Source: Diphasiastrum complanatum (lineage: Eukaryota; Streptophyta; Lycopodiopsida; Lycopodiales; Lycopodiaceae). From it: DNA of 64,000 nt. The notes under the pieces are model-generated. The model ran no database searches and had not been told where the DNA came from. It saw nothing but the letters and a program-made list of their open reading frames with translations. A program made the position numbers and the translations under genes. Location: the NCBI GenBank assembly GCA_029204225.1, contig CM055100.1, positions 29,402,649 to 29,466,648 on the forward strand, given 5' to 3'. Of this stretch, positions 10,097-22,559 are shown piece by piece; the first letter of the stretch is position 1, and every line of letters starts with the position of its first letter.

Positions 10097-11027
10097 ACCT
10101 TCGATAATAACCAACGTGACCCAGAAATCCTCTGAGTTCTCGCAGATTTGTTGGCTCTTTTAAATTCTTTATAATTTCCACCTTATCTTTATCGACTTCA
10201 ATTTTTCTTTTTGATATTCTGTGTCCGAGTAGTATTCCTTCTAGCATACCAAAATAACACTTCTCAGGACGTGATTCTTATCATCTCCTAAAGAACTAGA
10301 ACTCCTAGAGTCCAAATTGTCATTGAGACCAATTACCAATTTACCAATTAAGCTTTTTACCTTTCGAATATACCTTTTCAGAGACTCTTTCTCTTTCTTT
10401 TGAACAAAATTCAATCATGCAAGCACTCGAGTAGAGTAACAAATCCCACAAAATTGATTGAGAAAAGCTTCTCTCAGCAGGTCCCAAGTGTTAACAGATG
10501 CACAGTCCAATTGGCTGTACCAAATTCGGGCTTGTTTCCACAGTAGACCAGAGAATATGCATAGTTTTTCTACATTTGTTCCCTCATTGTGGAAACAGCA
10601 ATGGACTCAAATTGAGCGATGTAGCTATCAGCATCGTCTGAAGAATTTCCCTTGAAATAGTCATACTTAATTTTTGAACTGACATTGAATCGGGGTTGAG
10701 GATTTTCCATTTCTGGTTCAACTTCAAGATCCGGATCAGGATCAGGATCTGGATTTGGATCTGGATCGGGTTCTGATTCAGGATCAGGATCAAGATCTGA
10801 TCAGGATCAAGATTGCCAGTAGTCTCAGGAAGTTCAAGTTCAAATTCATCTTCAAGTTTATCGAGTAGGTTATTGAAATAAACTTCAGCTTTCTGATAAG
10901 TGGAAAAAGGGGATGAGCCATGTTGAAAAGATTGATGAAGACTTTTGAAAAAGTTTTCATGAAGCCTTTTGTATCTTTCCAAATGCTCAGCTCTAAAACT
11001 ACTTGAACTGCTTCCTACAGTTGGCAT
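10097..11027 (-). pseudogene. Ty3/gypsy gag fused to an RT fragment
   Basis: Gag starts near 11027 with a helical N terminus (FRAEHLERYKRLHENFFKSL), then an Asp-Pro repeat, FKGNSSDDADSYIAQFESIA and the retrotransposon gag core ARIWYSQLD, TWDLLREAFLNQF, LNFVQKKEKESLKRYIRKVK. Near 10268 it jumps directly to the reverse-transcriptase thumb PEKCYFGMLEGILLGHRIS and LRELRGFLGHVGYYRR, and ends at 10097. Zinc knuckle, protease and the RT catalytic palm are deleted, and several frameshifts are present. It is a relative of the gag at 61396-62340. Confidence 0.85.
10724..10815 (-). repeat. Hexanucleotide repeat coding Asp-Pro in gag
   Basis: Degenerate GATCCN or GGATCA-type units. In the gag frame they read (D/N/E)P repeats and lead into EVEPEMENPQPRF. 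In the long open frame they are shifted to an Ile/Leu/Gln-rich reading, so a frameshift lies inside the repeat near 10800. Confidence 0.75.
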
Positions 11028-11067
11028 TCATCTTTATTTGACAAACATCTAAATCCAACAGATTAGC

Positions 11068-11087
11068 AATCCCCGACAACGGCGCCA
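11068..11087 (-). other. Gypsy primer-binding site
   Basis: Minus strand TGGCGCCGTTGTCGGGGATT, complementary to the 3' end of an Asp-type tRNA as used by Athila-like plant gypsy elements. It lies 41 bp upstream of the gag ATG at 11027, so the 5' LTR lies to its right. Confidence 0.85.
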
Positions 11088-11097
11088 AAAATAAGCA

Positions 11098-12402
11098 TGT
11101 GTCACAATATACTTATCTTAAATGTAAGGATATGTAGTATAAAAGATTGTCGTTCCCCAAAGAGACTGCTTTATATTGTGATTTTAGATGTTTTTAACTC
11201 ATTTAATGTTCTTGGCTTAAAATATGGTTGTCAACAGACATTCGAAGAATCGGAAACTGGTATCATTGATTGAGATGTGGTGTCAATCATACAAAAACAA
11301 AATATTTTGATGCCGACAATTCTCCTATCAAACATGTTTCATTGTTGATAGTGTATTCGACTTATCGGCCATACCGATTTATCGTTCTGTGCACCTAATT
11401 AAGTTTGTTAGACAAGCATAGTCTGTTGTATCAGATAAACTGACCCAGAGAAATATACAATTGTCTCAGCACAAGCCAAACGTAGTCCCCGACAATCTGT
11501 CCTCAACAACGGATTGTTGACGCTCATTCAAATGAATGATCGACCACAAATTTAAACTACATGAGTATCCATATGCAAGTTTCAGAGCATTGATTCACAA
11601 CAACACAAAGCACAATTTAGGATGTGGAAGAACAGATATACATCAGTGTAATGAAACAATAATTTTGAATGTTGTCATCATGATTAAGTTCCAAACAATC
11701 AATTATTCAATCACACGGGCAATCAAATAATCAATGAGTTTTAAGACAACTTTAGTAGTGAATTTACAGTTGCACTCATATGACAGTATCAAGCTAAAGA
11801 GTTGTCTGACCAGAGTTACAATCACAGGCACTTCCGACAAGTTGAGGCTTTCCAATTGTGAAAGCAAAGAGTAGGGAAAACTTGAAGACTCAAACCCTCT
11901 CTATGATCTCCTAAAAAACTCGGTGGTTGTATTGAAGCGTAGATGGAATACATATAGGGAGCGAGTGTGTAAGTGCACAACTCTTTAGCAACTGATATGT
12001 CGCCTCTATTTCTATTTGATTAAATAATTGTAACCAATAAGAAAATTACAAGTGTTGGAAATCTACATGGTCACGTGGCTTTGCTCGAATGAGAAGCAAG
12101 CACATGGAAGGTTGCAACATTTGCTTGAGGCATAAGAAATGAATCTTCTAGAATGTTCTACTCTTAGGGCTAGTCTTCTTATTAAGGTCCATGTCGTTTC
12201 ATAACTGCCCTTCAATTTATAGTCCTTCCTTCGGTTTTCATTTATTTAGGCCTCTTTATCTTTGATATATCATTGAATAACTTGTCATTGTCGCGACCTT
12301 AAAATATTTCTTCATATTCGATGTTTATCTTCATCAATTGAGTAGGTTCATCGGGGTTTTGCATCACAAAGTAATAAAGAAAAATATACATGTAATAGGG
12401 TA
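11098..12402 (-). mobile_element. 5' LTR region of the minus-strand gypsy element
   Basis: Follows the PBS on the upstream side (minus strand). The inner edge is near ACACA at 11098-11102. The outer edge is not visible, so the extent is approximate. There are no convincing open frames; short ORFs here are chance. Confidence 0.45.
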
Positions 12403-12700
12403 TTATAAAACTATACCTATGGTAGCAAGGGTGGCCTCAATGACCCGCACCTTGTGGGTAGCTCCCTGAAAAGTGATATAAAACTTAGACTTGGCTTCAT
12501 TCCAAGTACTAAACCCCATAGTGATAAACTCCATACTGATTTTATTTAAAAAGGCACACTCATGGATCCCCATTACCGTGAGCAAGGGCTCAGCAGGGGT
12601 CATCCATTCTGCCACGTTGCTTGTGCTAGGAAGTGACATGATATTCCGACATGATGTCGGAACATCACGTTTAAACAACTGCATGGAGTGAGACACTGGT
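12403..12700 (-). CDS. Exon-like open block, product unknown
   Basis: A minus-strand frame is open for about 95 codons. It contains FKRDVPTSCRNIMSLPSTS, EWMTPAEPLLTVMGIHE, LNKISMEFITMGFSTWNEA and FYITFQGATHKVRVIEATL. It can be read from an acceptor-like CACTCCATGCAG to a donor-like ACCATAG/GTATAG. No stop interrupts it, unlike the neighbouring retroelement debris. I do not recognise the product. It could be a captured exon, a linker of a retroelement polyprotein, or chance. Confidence 0.3.
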
Positions 12701-12889
12701 ATCACTAGAAGACATGATGGCAAAAAGATAAAAATTGGAAGTAAAAAGGCTTGAGAGTGTATCAAAAAAATGTGTAAAAGTTTCAGAAAAGTTTGGTCGC
12801 GAAAAAATTTTCGCAAGAGCTTCGCTAGCACAAGTGAGAAATGAAATCGAATTCAGCCCTTTCCAAGTGATATAGATTAGCCTTCTCTC

Positions 12890-14170
12890 TCTGTCTCTAT
12901 GGATTTGTCTGTACATCGAGTTGATGTATCTCAAGGTTGGCTGAAGCAACATACGATAGGAGTATTCCAATTGATGACTGCCTGACTATAGGACTAAAAG
13001 TCTCATTGTAGTCGATGTTTGAGATTTGAGAAAATCCTCTTACTACTAGACGAGCTTTTTAATATTAACACTCCCATCAACTTTGTATTTGATCTTAAAG
13101 ACCCATTTGCAATCAGACAATTTGACAATTGACCATGTCTGGTTCTTGATCAGATAGGCATATTATCTATCCATTGCTTCTCTCCAGAGATTAGAGTATA
13201 ATTATTTGAGTGCTTCATCGACTGTAGTTGGTTCTTGAATTAGATAGCAGACAGACTCATCAATATGCCTCGTAGGATGGGTGCGCACTTTGGTTGATCT
13301 TCTTGAAGGTGGCATAGGCTGATGATCATGTTCTTGGTTTTGTTACTCCTGAGTATCTCACGTCTTCTTAAGACTAGATGTCAAAAAGTTGTTCGTCCAT
13401 TGGCTTATTCGAACCTAAGACTTGAATTGTCGTGTCAATGGCAAGAGTAGTCGATAGTCCGGTCGGGAACTTTGCTCTTGCCTTTTGAATTGATCCTCGA
13501 TGAAGATGACATCCTTGCTAAAGAATACCAAAGTATCGGGATTATACATCTTGTAGGTTCTATCTGAAGAAGCATAACTGATGTGGATGGGTTGAGGCTA
13601 TGGGAGTCTAGCTTCTTTCTAGTCTCCTTCAGGATTAGCGCACAATGCATCCAAACACTTTGAGATTCTTCACTAATGGTTTGGATCCTGTGCAAACTTC
13701 GTAGGAAGTTTTACTTGAGAGGCCTTTGGTAAAAAAATTGTTTTGATCATAAGCTGCAATGGAAATATCTTCAGCCCAGAAGTGCTTAGGTAGTGATGCA
13801 TGAGCAAGCATGCACTAAGCAGATTCGACTAAGGTACGGTTCTTCCTCTCAACAAACCCATTGGAATGAGGTGAATAAGGAATGATGTATTGTTGTTATG
13901 CCTTGGATGAGGGAATACTCCTTGAATTTGGTTGAGATATACTCTCCACTGTTGTCGGACCTCTTTAATTTTTTTACCAGTTTTCTTCTCAACTCTCTTC
14001 TTTAATGTCTTGAAGATGTTGTCTGCCTCTAATTTATGCTTCATAAAATATATAGTTGTGCTTTTAGAATATTTATCAACAAAGGTAATAAAAAATCTAT
14101 CACCTACCAATGACAACGTTTGCAGTGGGCCACATATGTCTGTATGAGCTACATGTTGATGACTTGATCT
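12890..14170 (-). pseudogene. Ty1/copia integrase-to-RT remnant
   Basis: Minus strand, many frameshifts and stops. In order: HTDICGP with the first catalytic Asp of integrase (about 14140), FITFVDKYSKSTTIYFMKHK, TGKKIKEV, a PYSPHSNGFVERKN-type block with the catalytic Glu (about 13830-13870), the integrase C-terminal region, RT start LIKNQTWSIVKL and WVFKIKYKVDGS, then FSPIV. Similarity ends near 12890. Gag, protease, the rest of RT and RNase H are absent. It is closest to the plus-strand element at 23532-26668. Confidence 0.85.
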
Positions 14171-15102
14171 AAATTCTCATGTATTTTTGTAGACTGTGCG
14201 AGAATGCGAGTAAATATGTAGCAACATGAATGAATCTAGATTAACTAAGGAAATTTAGAGAGAGAATATGTAATTATTACTTTTCGCATAATATAATTGT
14301 AATGCTTGCGTGAAGAGTTACTCATTCTCTTTTCTTCTTGTGATTTGTAGATTTGTTGATCTATAAATAAATGCAAATTTTGCAATCGATTTCATGATTG
14401 TCTCACATATAGAGGGGTTTCTAAGGGCAATAGATGTGTAGCCAATGATGCACGCCAATCGAGGATCATTGTCACATCTAGTTTAGAAAGTTCTTTCAAG
14501 TGATCGGTTTTTCATTAGCTTATAGTGTGGATTATTCCATTTGATTTACATATATAGTTTTTTAATTTGGAGATCATAATCAGACTCTTGAAGTGGACAA
14601 CACAATATGGCTAAGAGCCAATTGTGATCAACAACCAAACAACTATCTTGAATTATCATTTGGATAAGCCCATGCAACATTCCTAACTAGTATAAATAGC
14701 CGAAAGAGAGAGCATTCAACAATGACAGAAGCACCTATAGAAAATAGAGAATCTGTAAATTAAGCTTGTTGTAATTACAACGATTAGATCACGAATGAGA
14801 ATCTTGTGCCCAAACAATGGTTTACAATAATAGTTGTGTGCTTAGCCTAAGTGATGTGATTCTATTAAGCTTAGACAATTGATAAAAAAACAATCGATTA
14901 TATATTAAAACAATGTCTCTATTTCTTGAATAACCCTCACTTTTTCGAAAATATCTAAATCTAAGAAATTAGATAGTTTGTTTGATAATAATGTCTATTT
15001 TGATTATATTTAAATCATGTGTGTTGATACTATAGCTATCTATTCTAATTTATTGTATATATACAAAGTGAGATAGTTTAGGCTTAACGTCTAATCAGTT
15101 CT
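14171..15102. other. AT-rich DNA, no recognisable gene
   Basis: Only short chance ORFs. It may be retroelement untranslated sequence between the integrase remnant and the LTR at 15103. Confidence 0.4.
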
Positions 15103-15584
15103 TGTTGAAATAGTGTTTAGACATGACATAAGAATTTACAAGAAGAGTCCAAACCGAAATGTAGGTAGTGAGCATGACACTGAGTAGTTACTATATATAG
15201 TGGCATGTTCGAATGATGACATAGTCTACTTAGGATTCAGTTGAGGAAGTGCTTCATTTTGAGTGGTAACATTCAGCAGAGTCCACAATGGACAGTCAAT
15301 TGTCGATAGTGTCGATAGTGGATAGTAAACTGTCGATAGTCATGATAATGATGACAATGCGGATTGTGTCGATATGATATTGTTGGTTGGGTACTTGACT
15401 TTGAACTTGAATGTGGAGTGTCGGAGTCGATACATTGCTCTGCTTCAAATATTCGTGTAAAACTATAGATTGTATGGAATAATAGTCCACTTTTGCAGAC
15501 TGTTGTAGAGAGTGAGTATTAATAGTATACATGAGTAGTTAGAAGATAGAATTAGGTGAGTAGGAGTAAGATTAAACTCCAACA
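15103..15584 (-). mobile_element. Candidate copia 3' LTR
   Basis: On the minus strand it begins TGTTGGAGTTTAATC at 15584 and can be closed at ATTTCAACA at 15103, giving 482 bp with TGTTG...CAACA termini. The sequence before it is AAAGGAGGAG, a polypurine tract. The flanking 5-mers (GTTCT, CTCCT) do not match, as expected for a 3' LTR next to its internal region. The pol that should lie to the right is not recognisable. Confidence 0.55.
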
Positions 15585-15712
15585 CTCCTCCTTTAGCTTA
15601 CTTCTAGGAACCTAAATAAAAATGTAACATACTAATTAAGGTGGCATTCTACAACTACCTTCTGTTGCAGTTATTACAACCATCTCATTACAGTTAATGC
15701 ATGTACAAAGTT

Positions 15713-15732
15713 GGGGGGGAGGGGGGGGGGGG
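15713..15732. repeat. Poly(G) tract
   Basis: Seven G, one A, twelve G. It may be an expanded polypurine tract of a lost element. Confidence 0.9.
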
Positions 15733-16231
15733 ACTGTCAAACAAAGTAGTTGGTTCGGACAATATCGAGATTTACAAGTATTGAAAAATATACACTGACT
15801 CGAAAAATATAGAATTTTTCGAGTCGGTCCAATATCGAAAAATTCTAAAAACTTTGATCTTGAATTTTTTAATCCTTTGAATAGAATTTGAGCCTTCTAT
15901 TTTGGGTTTTTCAGAATGCTCATTATTGAATGGGTTTGAGGCTGATGATCAAATTCCACCAATTGGCAACCAAGGAAGTCCGTCAGGTTATATCAAGACT
16001 CTTGGTGCAATCAATGCAAGGATTTCCTTGGTGATGAATCTTTAAGGGAACTCATTAGAGGAGTTACTAACTTTAAGAATTGCCGCATAGGTTGCTCGAG
16101 TTTACAACTCGGGCAGCCAAATAAACTAAAGCTAATTTTTTTAAATTATAAAGAGGACATTGAAAAAATTCAAAATTAAAGAGGGCCATGGGACAAATTT
16201 TTTTAACATCGTAAATGGAGAAAACTCACAT
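15733..16231. other. No gene; degenerate repeat DNA
   Basis: Short frames with stops only. Nothing recognisable on either strand. Confidence 0.4.
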
Positions 16232-16358
16232 TCATAGGAGGGGAGGGGGGGGGGGTGTGGGCGCCCCACTTGTAGGCACTGGCCATGTTCGAGATGCGGC
16301 CAGCTACCTCGAACGGGGCCAGTGCCTACAGGTGGTCCCTCCATCCCCCCCCCCCCCA
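16232..16358. repeat. G/C-capped foldback hairpin
   Basis: Nested inverted arms: a G-run (16245-16255) against a C-run (about 16345-16357), 19-bp arms 16266-16284 and 16317-16335 (one G:T mismatch), and inner perfect 7-bp arms GTTCGAG (16287-16293) and CTCGAAC (16308-16314) around a 14-nt loop. The whole could fold into one stem of about 55 bp. It resembles a small foldback transposon or MITE. Confidence 0.8.
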
Positions 16359-16876
16359 ATTTTTTTTTTTTAAGTTAAGTTTCTTATTTAACACACCCTC
16401 CCCTTTTCTTTTCTCCTCCTCCAATACTAATTAATGGAAATTTTTTTTTTCCTATTTCTTTGTAGATGTTTATTTCAAAAAAATTTGCTCCAGATTTTTT
16501 GGGCAAATTTTTAGTAACGTAAATGTACACATGTAATTTTATTATTGGTCTAAACAAAGCTTTCAAGATTGAAAAAAAATAAAAAGCATCTTTACAAGAG
16601 GTCTTTTTTTATTTTGGAATTCCTCTAATGAGTGTCAACGAAGCCACTTGAAGGCCATTTGGCACAAGGTCCACAAAATAGAGCAATCACGCAGCCTTCA
16701 AATGGGAAGTGGAATAAGAAGGGAAAGACTAAGGTTGATGACTGCCCTTCAACGAGCAAGATTCAACCAAAGTATAAAACAAACCACCAAAACTAGGTAT
16801 ATCCATTCTCAAAAGGCCAAATCCAGATAATTCAAGCCCAAAAAGACCAATTGTACAACAAGAACCAGCACCTACA

Positions 16877-17158
16877 ATGACTACACCTTGTCCTCAATAT
16901 GTGAGATTGATTGCGGAGGAGAGTATTCAAGTTCAAGCATACCATGAATACTTAGATCGACAAACCAGTCAAGCAAGCACATCATATTCATATTACAAAT
17001 TGGAGGAGTCTATGACATCGGGAGCAGTTGCACCAATCTATGCTGAACAATATCAGCAAACTTTATTTTGGGATCCTTTGATGGAATGTGTCGACTACCC
17101 ATTTGTCAATGGACAAGGTTATCAGGAATGGCCACCAGACACATATGGATATTACTGA
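16877..17158 (+). CDS. 3'-terminal ORF of a gypsy element, unknown function
   Basis: 93 codons, Gln/Tyr/Pro-rich, including MTSGAVAPIY and QGYQEWPPDTYGYY before the stop. The same ending (MTLGPVVPIY ... QGYPEWPPDPYGYY stop) occurs on the minus strand at 42690-42827, downstream of a gypsy integrase C terminus. In both places it lies about 190 bp before an LTR. It is probably the C-terminal tail of the gypsy polyprotein or a small 3' ORF. The upstream frame is broken, and its function is unknown. Confidence 0.55.
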   Translation: MTTPCPQYVRLIAEESIQVQAYHEYLDRQTSQASTSYSYYKLEESMTSGAVAPIYAEQYQQTLFWDPLMECVDYPFVNGQGYQEWPPDTYGYY

Positions 17159-17345
17159 AAATATGGCAAGTCCATGTTCTTGTTGAGCACCGTCAACCAA
17201 TAAAGCATCAAGTTTTACGTAAGCGATATTCTATCCACGCTTTTCTTGACGCATTCATCTTCAACAATAAACGTGTCAACAACCTTCTTCCACGGCAAAT
17301 GCAGGCAGGTGCCGAGGGATTGGAACCAATTTCTGCGGAAGATCA

Positions 17346-18535
<1,190 letters not shown>

Positions 18536-19517
18536 TGTTGGGCATGTATCGTAAATGGCCAACATGCCCCCCCACACTAATTAGGTGCTAGTGCCATAGA
18601 TTGTTGCAGTGGTGTCGATGGTGTTGATGCTAGGAGTGATGGTGAAGTGGTCATCTGGTTGGCGATCTACTGGTTCTGCTAGATGTTGATCTATATGGAG
18701 CCGTTTGGATCTGGAGTGTCAATGAGTGGAGGTACTGAATGGGTGTGGTTGTAGCTGAGTTGGTCCATTGATATCGACGAGTTGCTACATCGATGGTGAT
18801 AATCAAATATGTTGAATGGTGAAAGTGAAGATTAAGAAGGGGAGGAGAAAGAGAGACAAAAGAGAATTGCAAAGAGAACTAAACAAGGTGGTTACTTTAG
18901 TTTTTTAAAGCCCTTCTAAGTGACAGAGTAGAGGGGGGATTCCAGGAATGGCAAGAAGATGTACAATCTTCCCATACTGAAAAGAATGAAAAAAATAAAA
19001 ACTTGAAAATTTAAGAAGGAGAAAGAAAAATAATCAAAAAGAAAATAACATTGCAAAACAAAAATACAAAATGAGCCCTTGTATTTCTTTTTTGGATTTT
19101 TCTTTGCCTTTTTGGTTTTTTTGTAAAGAATACATATGATGAGTTCAGAGAAGCCCTAAAATGCTTAGATCTGAGCTACTAATGTATAAATATGTGATGG
19201 TTTCTCCATCAAATTATAAGTGAAATCAAGATCTTCCGACTAGTTTGTGTCTATCTTTTGAATGATGATTGCTATTGCCATATGATTTTTTGTGATCATT
19301 ATATGTGATTGAAGGTGTAGGTAAAGTACACAGGTAGCAGTAGGCCATCGTACACTCACACTTGTTTTGGAGCCAATTTGTGGAGTTCAAGCCAAGATAA
19401 GCTAGAAATCAGTGTATTGATTAGTAATCTAGCTTATCGATCTTGATTGGATCTTTTGTAGTTGCCTTCTCCATCATTTCTAAGATCAATTGGGTTAATT
19501 TTGCTGCATTTTCAACA
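18536..19517 (+). mobile_element. Candidate copia 5' LTR
   Basis: The right edge TTTTCAACA is followed at once by a copia primer-binding site. The left edge is placed at TGTTGGGCATG (18536) to match the TGTTG...CAACA ends; this is a guess. TATAAATA at about 19183 fits an LTR promoter. Confidence 0.45.
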
Positions 19518-19530
19518 TGGTATCAGAGTC
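19518..19530 (+). other. Copia primer-binding site
   Basis: TGGTATCAGAGTC, complementary to the 3' end of initiator-Met tRNA, directly after an LTR end. Confidence 0.8.
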
Positions 19531-20248
19531 ATTTGAAGAAATGAGCTTTAATTCATGCTAGAATCATAGATTTTGATGCATTTCAAGCATTGACTGCTAT
19601 CTAGACACAATCTATGATTTGTACCTTCAATATTTGATCAATTTGAGTGAAGAGGGATCTAATGATTTTTTATTTATAGGATTTTTAGCTTCAAATTCCG
19701 AGTTGAAGTCATCTCTTATGAATTGAATCAAAATAACAAGTATTTTGTGCTATCTTCATTTTGATGCTACTCGATTTGTGGAGTCAATCACAAAGAATAG
19801 TATCCAATAATTCAATAGGAAGGTAGATAATCATAATTGGTGTTGTAGTAGGCCATTCTCAGACTTATTGAGGTCAATAGAAGTCAATTTTGGGGTAAGC
19901 CCAAAGATTTTGACAAGTACTCATCATTGAATGCAATTCTAAGATTGTGTTCAATTTTGCTTGTTTTGGAGAATAGTTTGGATTCATTATTGCAAAATGA
20001 TTCAACCTGATCTTGTAGGGATGATTTGAAGAGGCATTTATGTGCATTTTATTCCTTTTAATTCAGGTTAGGTGAATTCAATTACTTTGTGAAGTCGAGA
20101 TCAAGGAGGAGACAATTCTAGATCCATTTTTCATTCCAATTTAAGCTAGTTTCCATTTTTGTTGTGTTAAATAGATTTGATTTGGCTTAATATCAAGTAG
20201 GATCTTATTGAGGAGTCACGTTTTGAGCCTTATTATGTCCCTAGCTAG
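19531..20248 (+). other. Leader of a truncated copia element, no ORF
   Basis: Follows the PBS at 19518. No gag frame is recognisable before another copia LTR starts at 20249. Confidence 0.4.
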
Positions 20249-21084
20249 CGTTGGATTAGACTCCTTCTTACCAATCATCTAATCGATTTTCATCTTCATC
20301 CATTGTTTATCCAGTTCTGCGGATTTTCCCATGTTTTTATATAGTCCGCAGAATTACAAGTGTTTTTACATAGTCTGCAGAAATACACGGAGTTGACAAC
20401 AGTGTCGTTGTTTTTGCCTGTCAGAAATCCCGTTGAAAAATGTAGTGTCGTCTTTTTTGCATTTTTTGCCTGATAGAAATCTCGTGTAAAATCACAGTGT
20501 CGCATTTTTTGCTTTTTACAAAGAGCCTCAAATGTTAAGGAAATGACTCTGGCAAAGTGTGGGGCAACCCTCAATGAGATTTAAGAGGACCTTCATCTTT
20601 TTCTCAAAAAACAAGACACTGTCGCTTTTTCGTGGCAGTGTCGCCTGTGGCTGTTTTGGTTCATTTCTGCAGAGCTACAGTTTTGGTTCATTTATGCAAA
20701 CATAATGTTTTCGGCCAATTTCACCGCGTATCAACAATCAATGACAAGGACCGGATGGATGCCAGCGAATCACTAGCCAACTGGCGATCGCAATTCATGA
20801 CCTAATTTCTTAGTATATATAGTTGTTCATATTCATACAATTTCATCATCAAAAGTAATCAGCAAGTATTGTAGTTAGCTCTCTCTCTCTCAAGCCTGCG
20901 AGCTTGAACACTCTTGAGCATTCTAGCTCACTTCTTAGAGTTGTTTAGAAGTTTCTATTGCACTACTACTTATCAGCATAGCTGCTTATTATCAGACTTA
21001 TTCTCAGTTACTCAGAGACAACTTAGAGTGCGTGGTTTCTATCCGCTATTGTCTTGTGCTCATTAGCATCTGATTTTGTTTTTC
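20249..21084 (+). mobile_element. Copia 5' LTR, part 1 (interrupted)
   Basis: Aligns with the 3' LTR at 26676-27040 (shared CTTTCTTACC/CTCCTTCTTACC, CATCCAGTTCTGCGGATTTT, AATTACAAGTGTTTTTACAT, GAGCCTCAAATGTTAAG). The first bases are CG where the 3' LTR has TG. It is split at 21084 by a gypsy element and resumes at 23234. Confidence 0.85.
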
Positions 21085-21903
21085 TGTTGGGGGTATTCCC
21101 AACATATTGTAAATAAATAATATCAGCTAATAAATTATGTTGCGAGGGCATGGCATCCTGCGCATATAAGCCCATGACCCAATAAGCATGCAAGTTGAGT
21201 TGTAAATAGAATAATAGACTTGGGCCCCTTTGTAATTACAATAAAACTTGAGGCCCAAAGTCATTTTAAACTTAGAAGTTTACTTTTTAGAGTTGGGTCC
21301 AACTTTGGACTGACATGAATCTTGTGGGTACTAGTGTACTTTTTATGAACCCTTGGATCAAGTTGGGTCCAAGATGAATGGTTAGGATCATTGTGAATAT
21401 TAGCCAATAGGATTTGGGGCAAGGGCCTTCCCCATTTTATAAAAAAACACCTTATGTACTCTATTTTCATTCTTAATGAGAAGGAGGAAACTCTACCAAA
21501 TTGAAGAGCCAAGCATCCTCATTTGCTAAGCACTCATGCTAATGCTTTTGTTGTGTGTTTCTAATTGTTTCCATTTCTATGTTGTTGTTTTGATAGTTAT
21601 GGTTTCTAGCATGGATCTTGAGCTTTTGAGCTAACCTCCCTCTCCACTCTATTGCTCTCTTTCTCTCCTCTCCTCTCTATCTCTTATGTTCTTCTCTTCT
21701 CTTTCACACAAAATCATGATGAATGCTAGTGTAGTGGAGTAGAGTTAATGGTGAGTAGTGTTAGTGGTGAGTAGAGTTAAAGGAGAAAGTGGAGAACTAA
21801 CTAAAAGTAGCATCTATCCATAGTTAGGCACCTATCTAGTGTTCTAACCCTTGTTGACAGGCGGGAGGGCTATATATACTATGCAAAGATCTTCGACCCT
21901 ACA
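21085..21903 (+). mobile_element. 5' LTR of the nested gypsy element
   Basis: 819 bp, TG...CA. The last 260 bp match 22969-23228 closely (GAGCTAACCTCCCTCTCC, CACAAAATCATGATGAATGC, GGGAGGGCTATA). It is followed one base later by the primer-binding site. Confidence 0.88.
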
Positions 21904-21904
21904 G

Positions 21905-21917
21905 TGGCGCCGTTGTC
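21905..21917 (+). other. Primer-binding site of the nested gypsy element
   Basis: TGGCGCCGTTGTC, Asp-tRNA type, one base after the LTR end. Confidence 0.85.
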
Positions 21918-22500
21918 AAGGATAGGTTTCCACTAACTAGTATAGTTGCATTTTAGCTATTTATTGCTTTTTTGAGTAGTTTTAGGTAGATTTTTGGGTG
22001 TTTAGAGTTAGTTTTCTGTATTTTTCTATGTTTGGACTGTTCACAGCTAGTGGAGGAGGTGTGAGAGGATAGAGGAGACTCTGAATAGTCTCTAAGGACT
22101 TGACATCCAAAACAAAACCTGAGAACCCAAAAAATACACCAATCTGCATTTTGGAGGGAAAAAGAGCCGAAATTCTCATTAGATTTTGTTTTCTCCAAAA
22201 CCAGTGAGAGATAACCCTCACATGACTGGCAGCAGCTCCATGGTACTGTCCCAGACCTGCATAGAAGCCTGCGAGAGTTAGTTCCAAGCAGATTGCAAAA
22301 ATCAGAGAAAAAATCATAAAAATTCAAAAAAACCCTTGTAAAAATTCAAAAAAAAAAAGAAAAATCTTCACCAAAACTCTCGCAGAGCCCTCTAAAGTCC
22401 CATCTCAATGAGACCAGGACACAAAGAAGCTTACAAGAGTTACTTCACTGTCTAAGTGCCTGTACGAGAGCTCCCAGTGAAAAAAAGATGGAAAAACACC
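21918..22500 (+). other. Gypsy untranslated leader
   Basis: No gag frame. The part around 22160-22300 resembles, on the opposite strand, the 150-bp tandem units at 35745-36198 (CTCTCGCAGG, ATTCCCAG/AGTTCC-type blocks, A-runs). The 124-codon minus-strand ORF here has no family motif and is treated as chance. Confidence 0.5.
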
Positions 22501-22559
22501 AAAGAACCTTCTACGATCATTGCTGGTGGAGTACAAGGACTGTTTTGCCTGAAATTACA

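Noticed and set aside
10584-11027. Gln/Ile/Leu-rich protein tail
   Set aside because: The low-complexity tail is a frameshifted reading of the Asp-Pro repeat in gag; only the N-terminal half is real gag.
21953-22327. Two overlapping minus-strand ORFs of 124 and 111 codons
   Set aside because: They lie antisense in the gypsy untranslated leader, have no domain, and are open in two frames at once.
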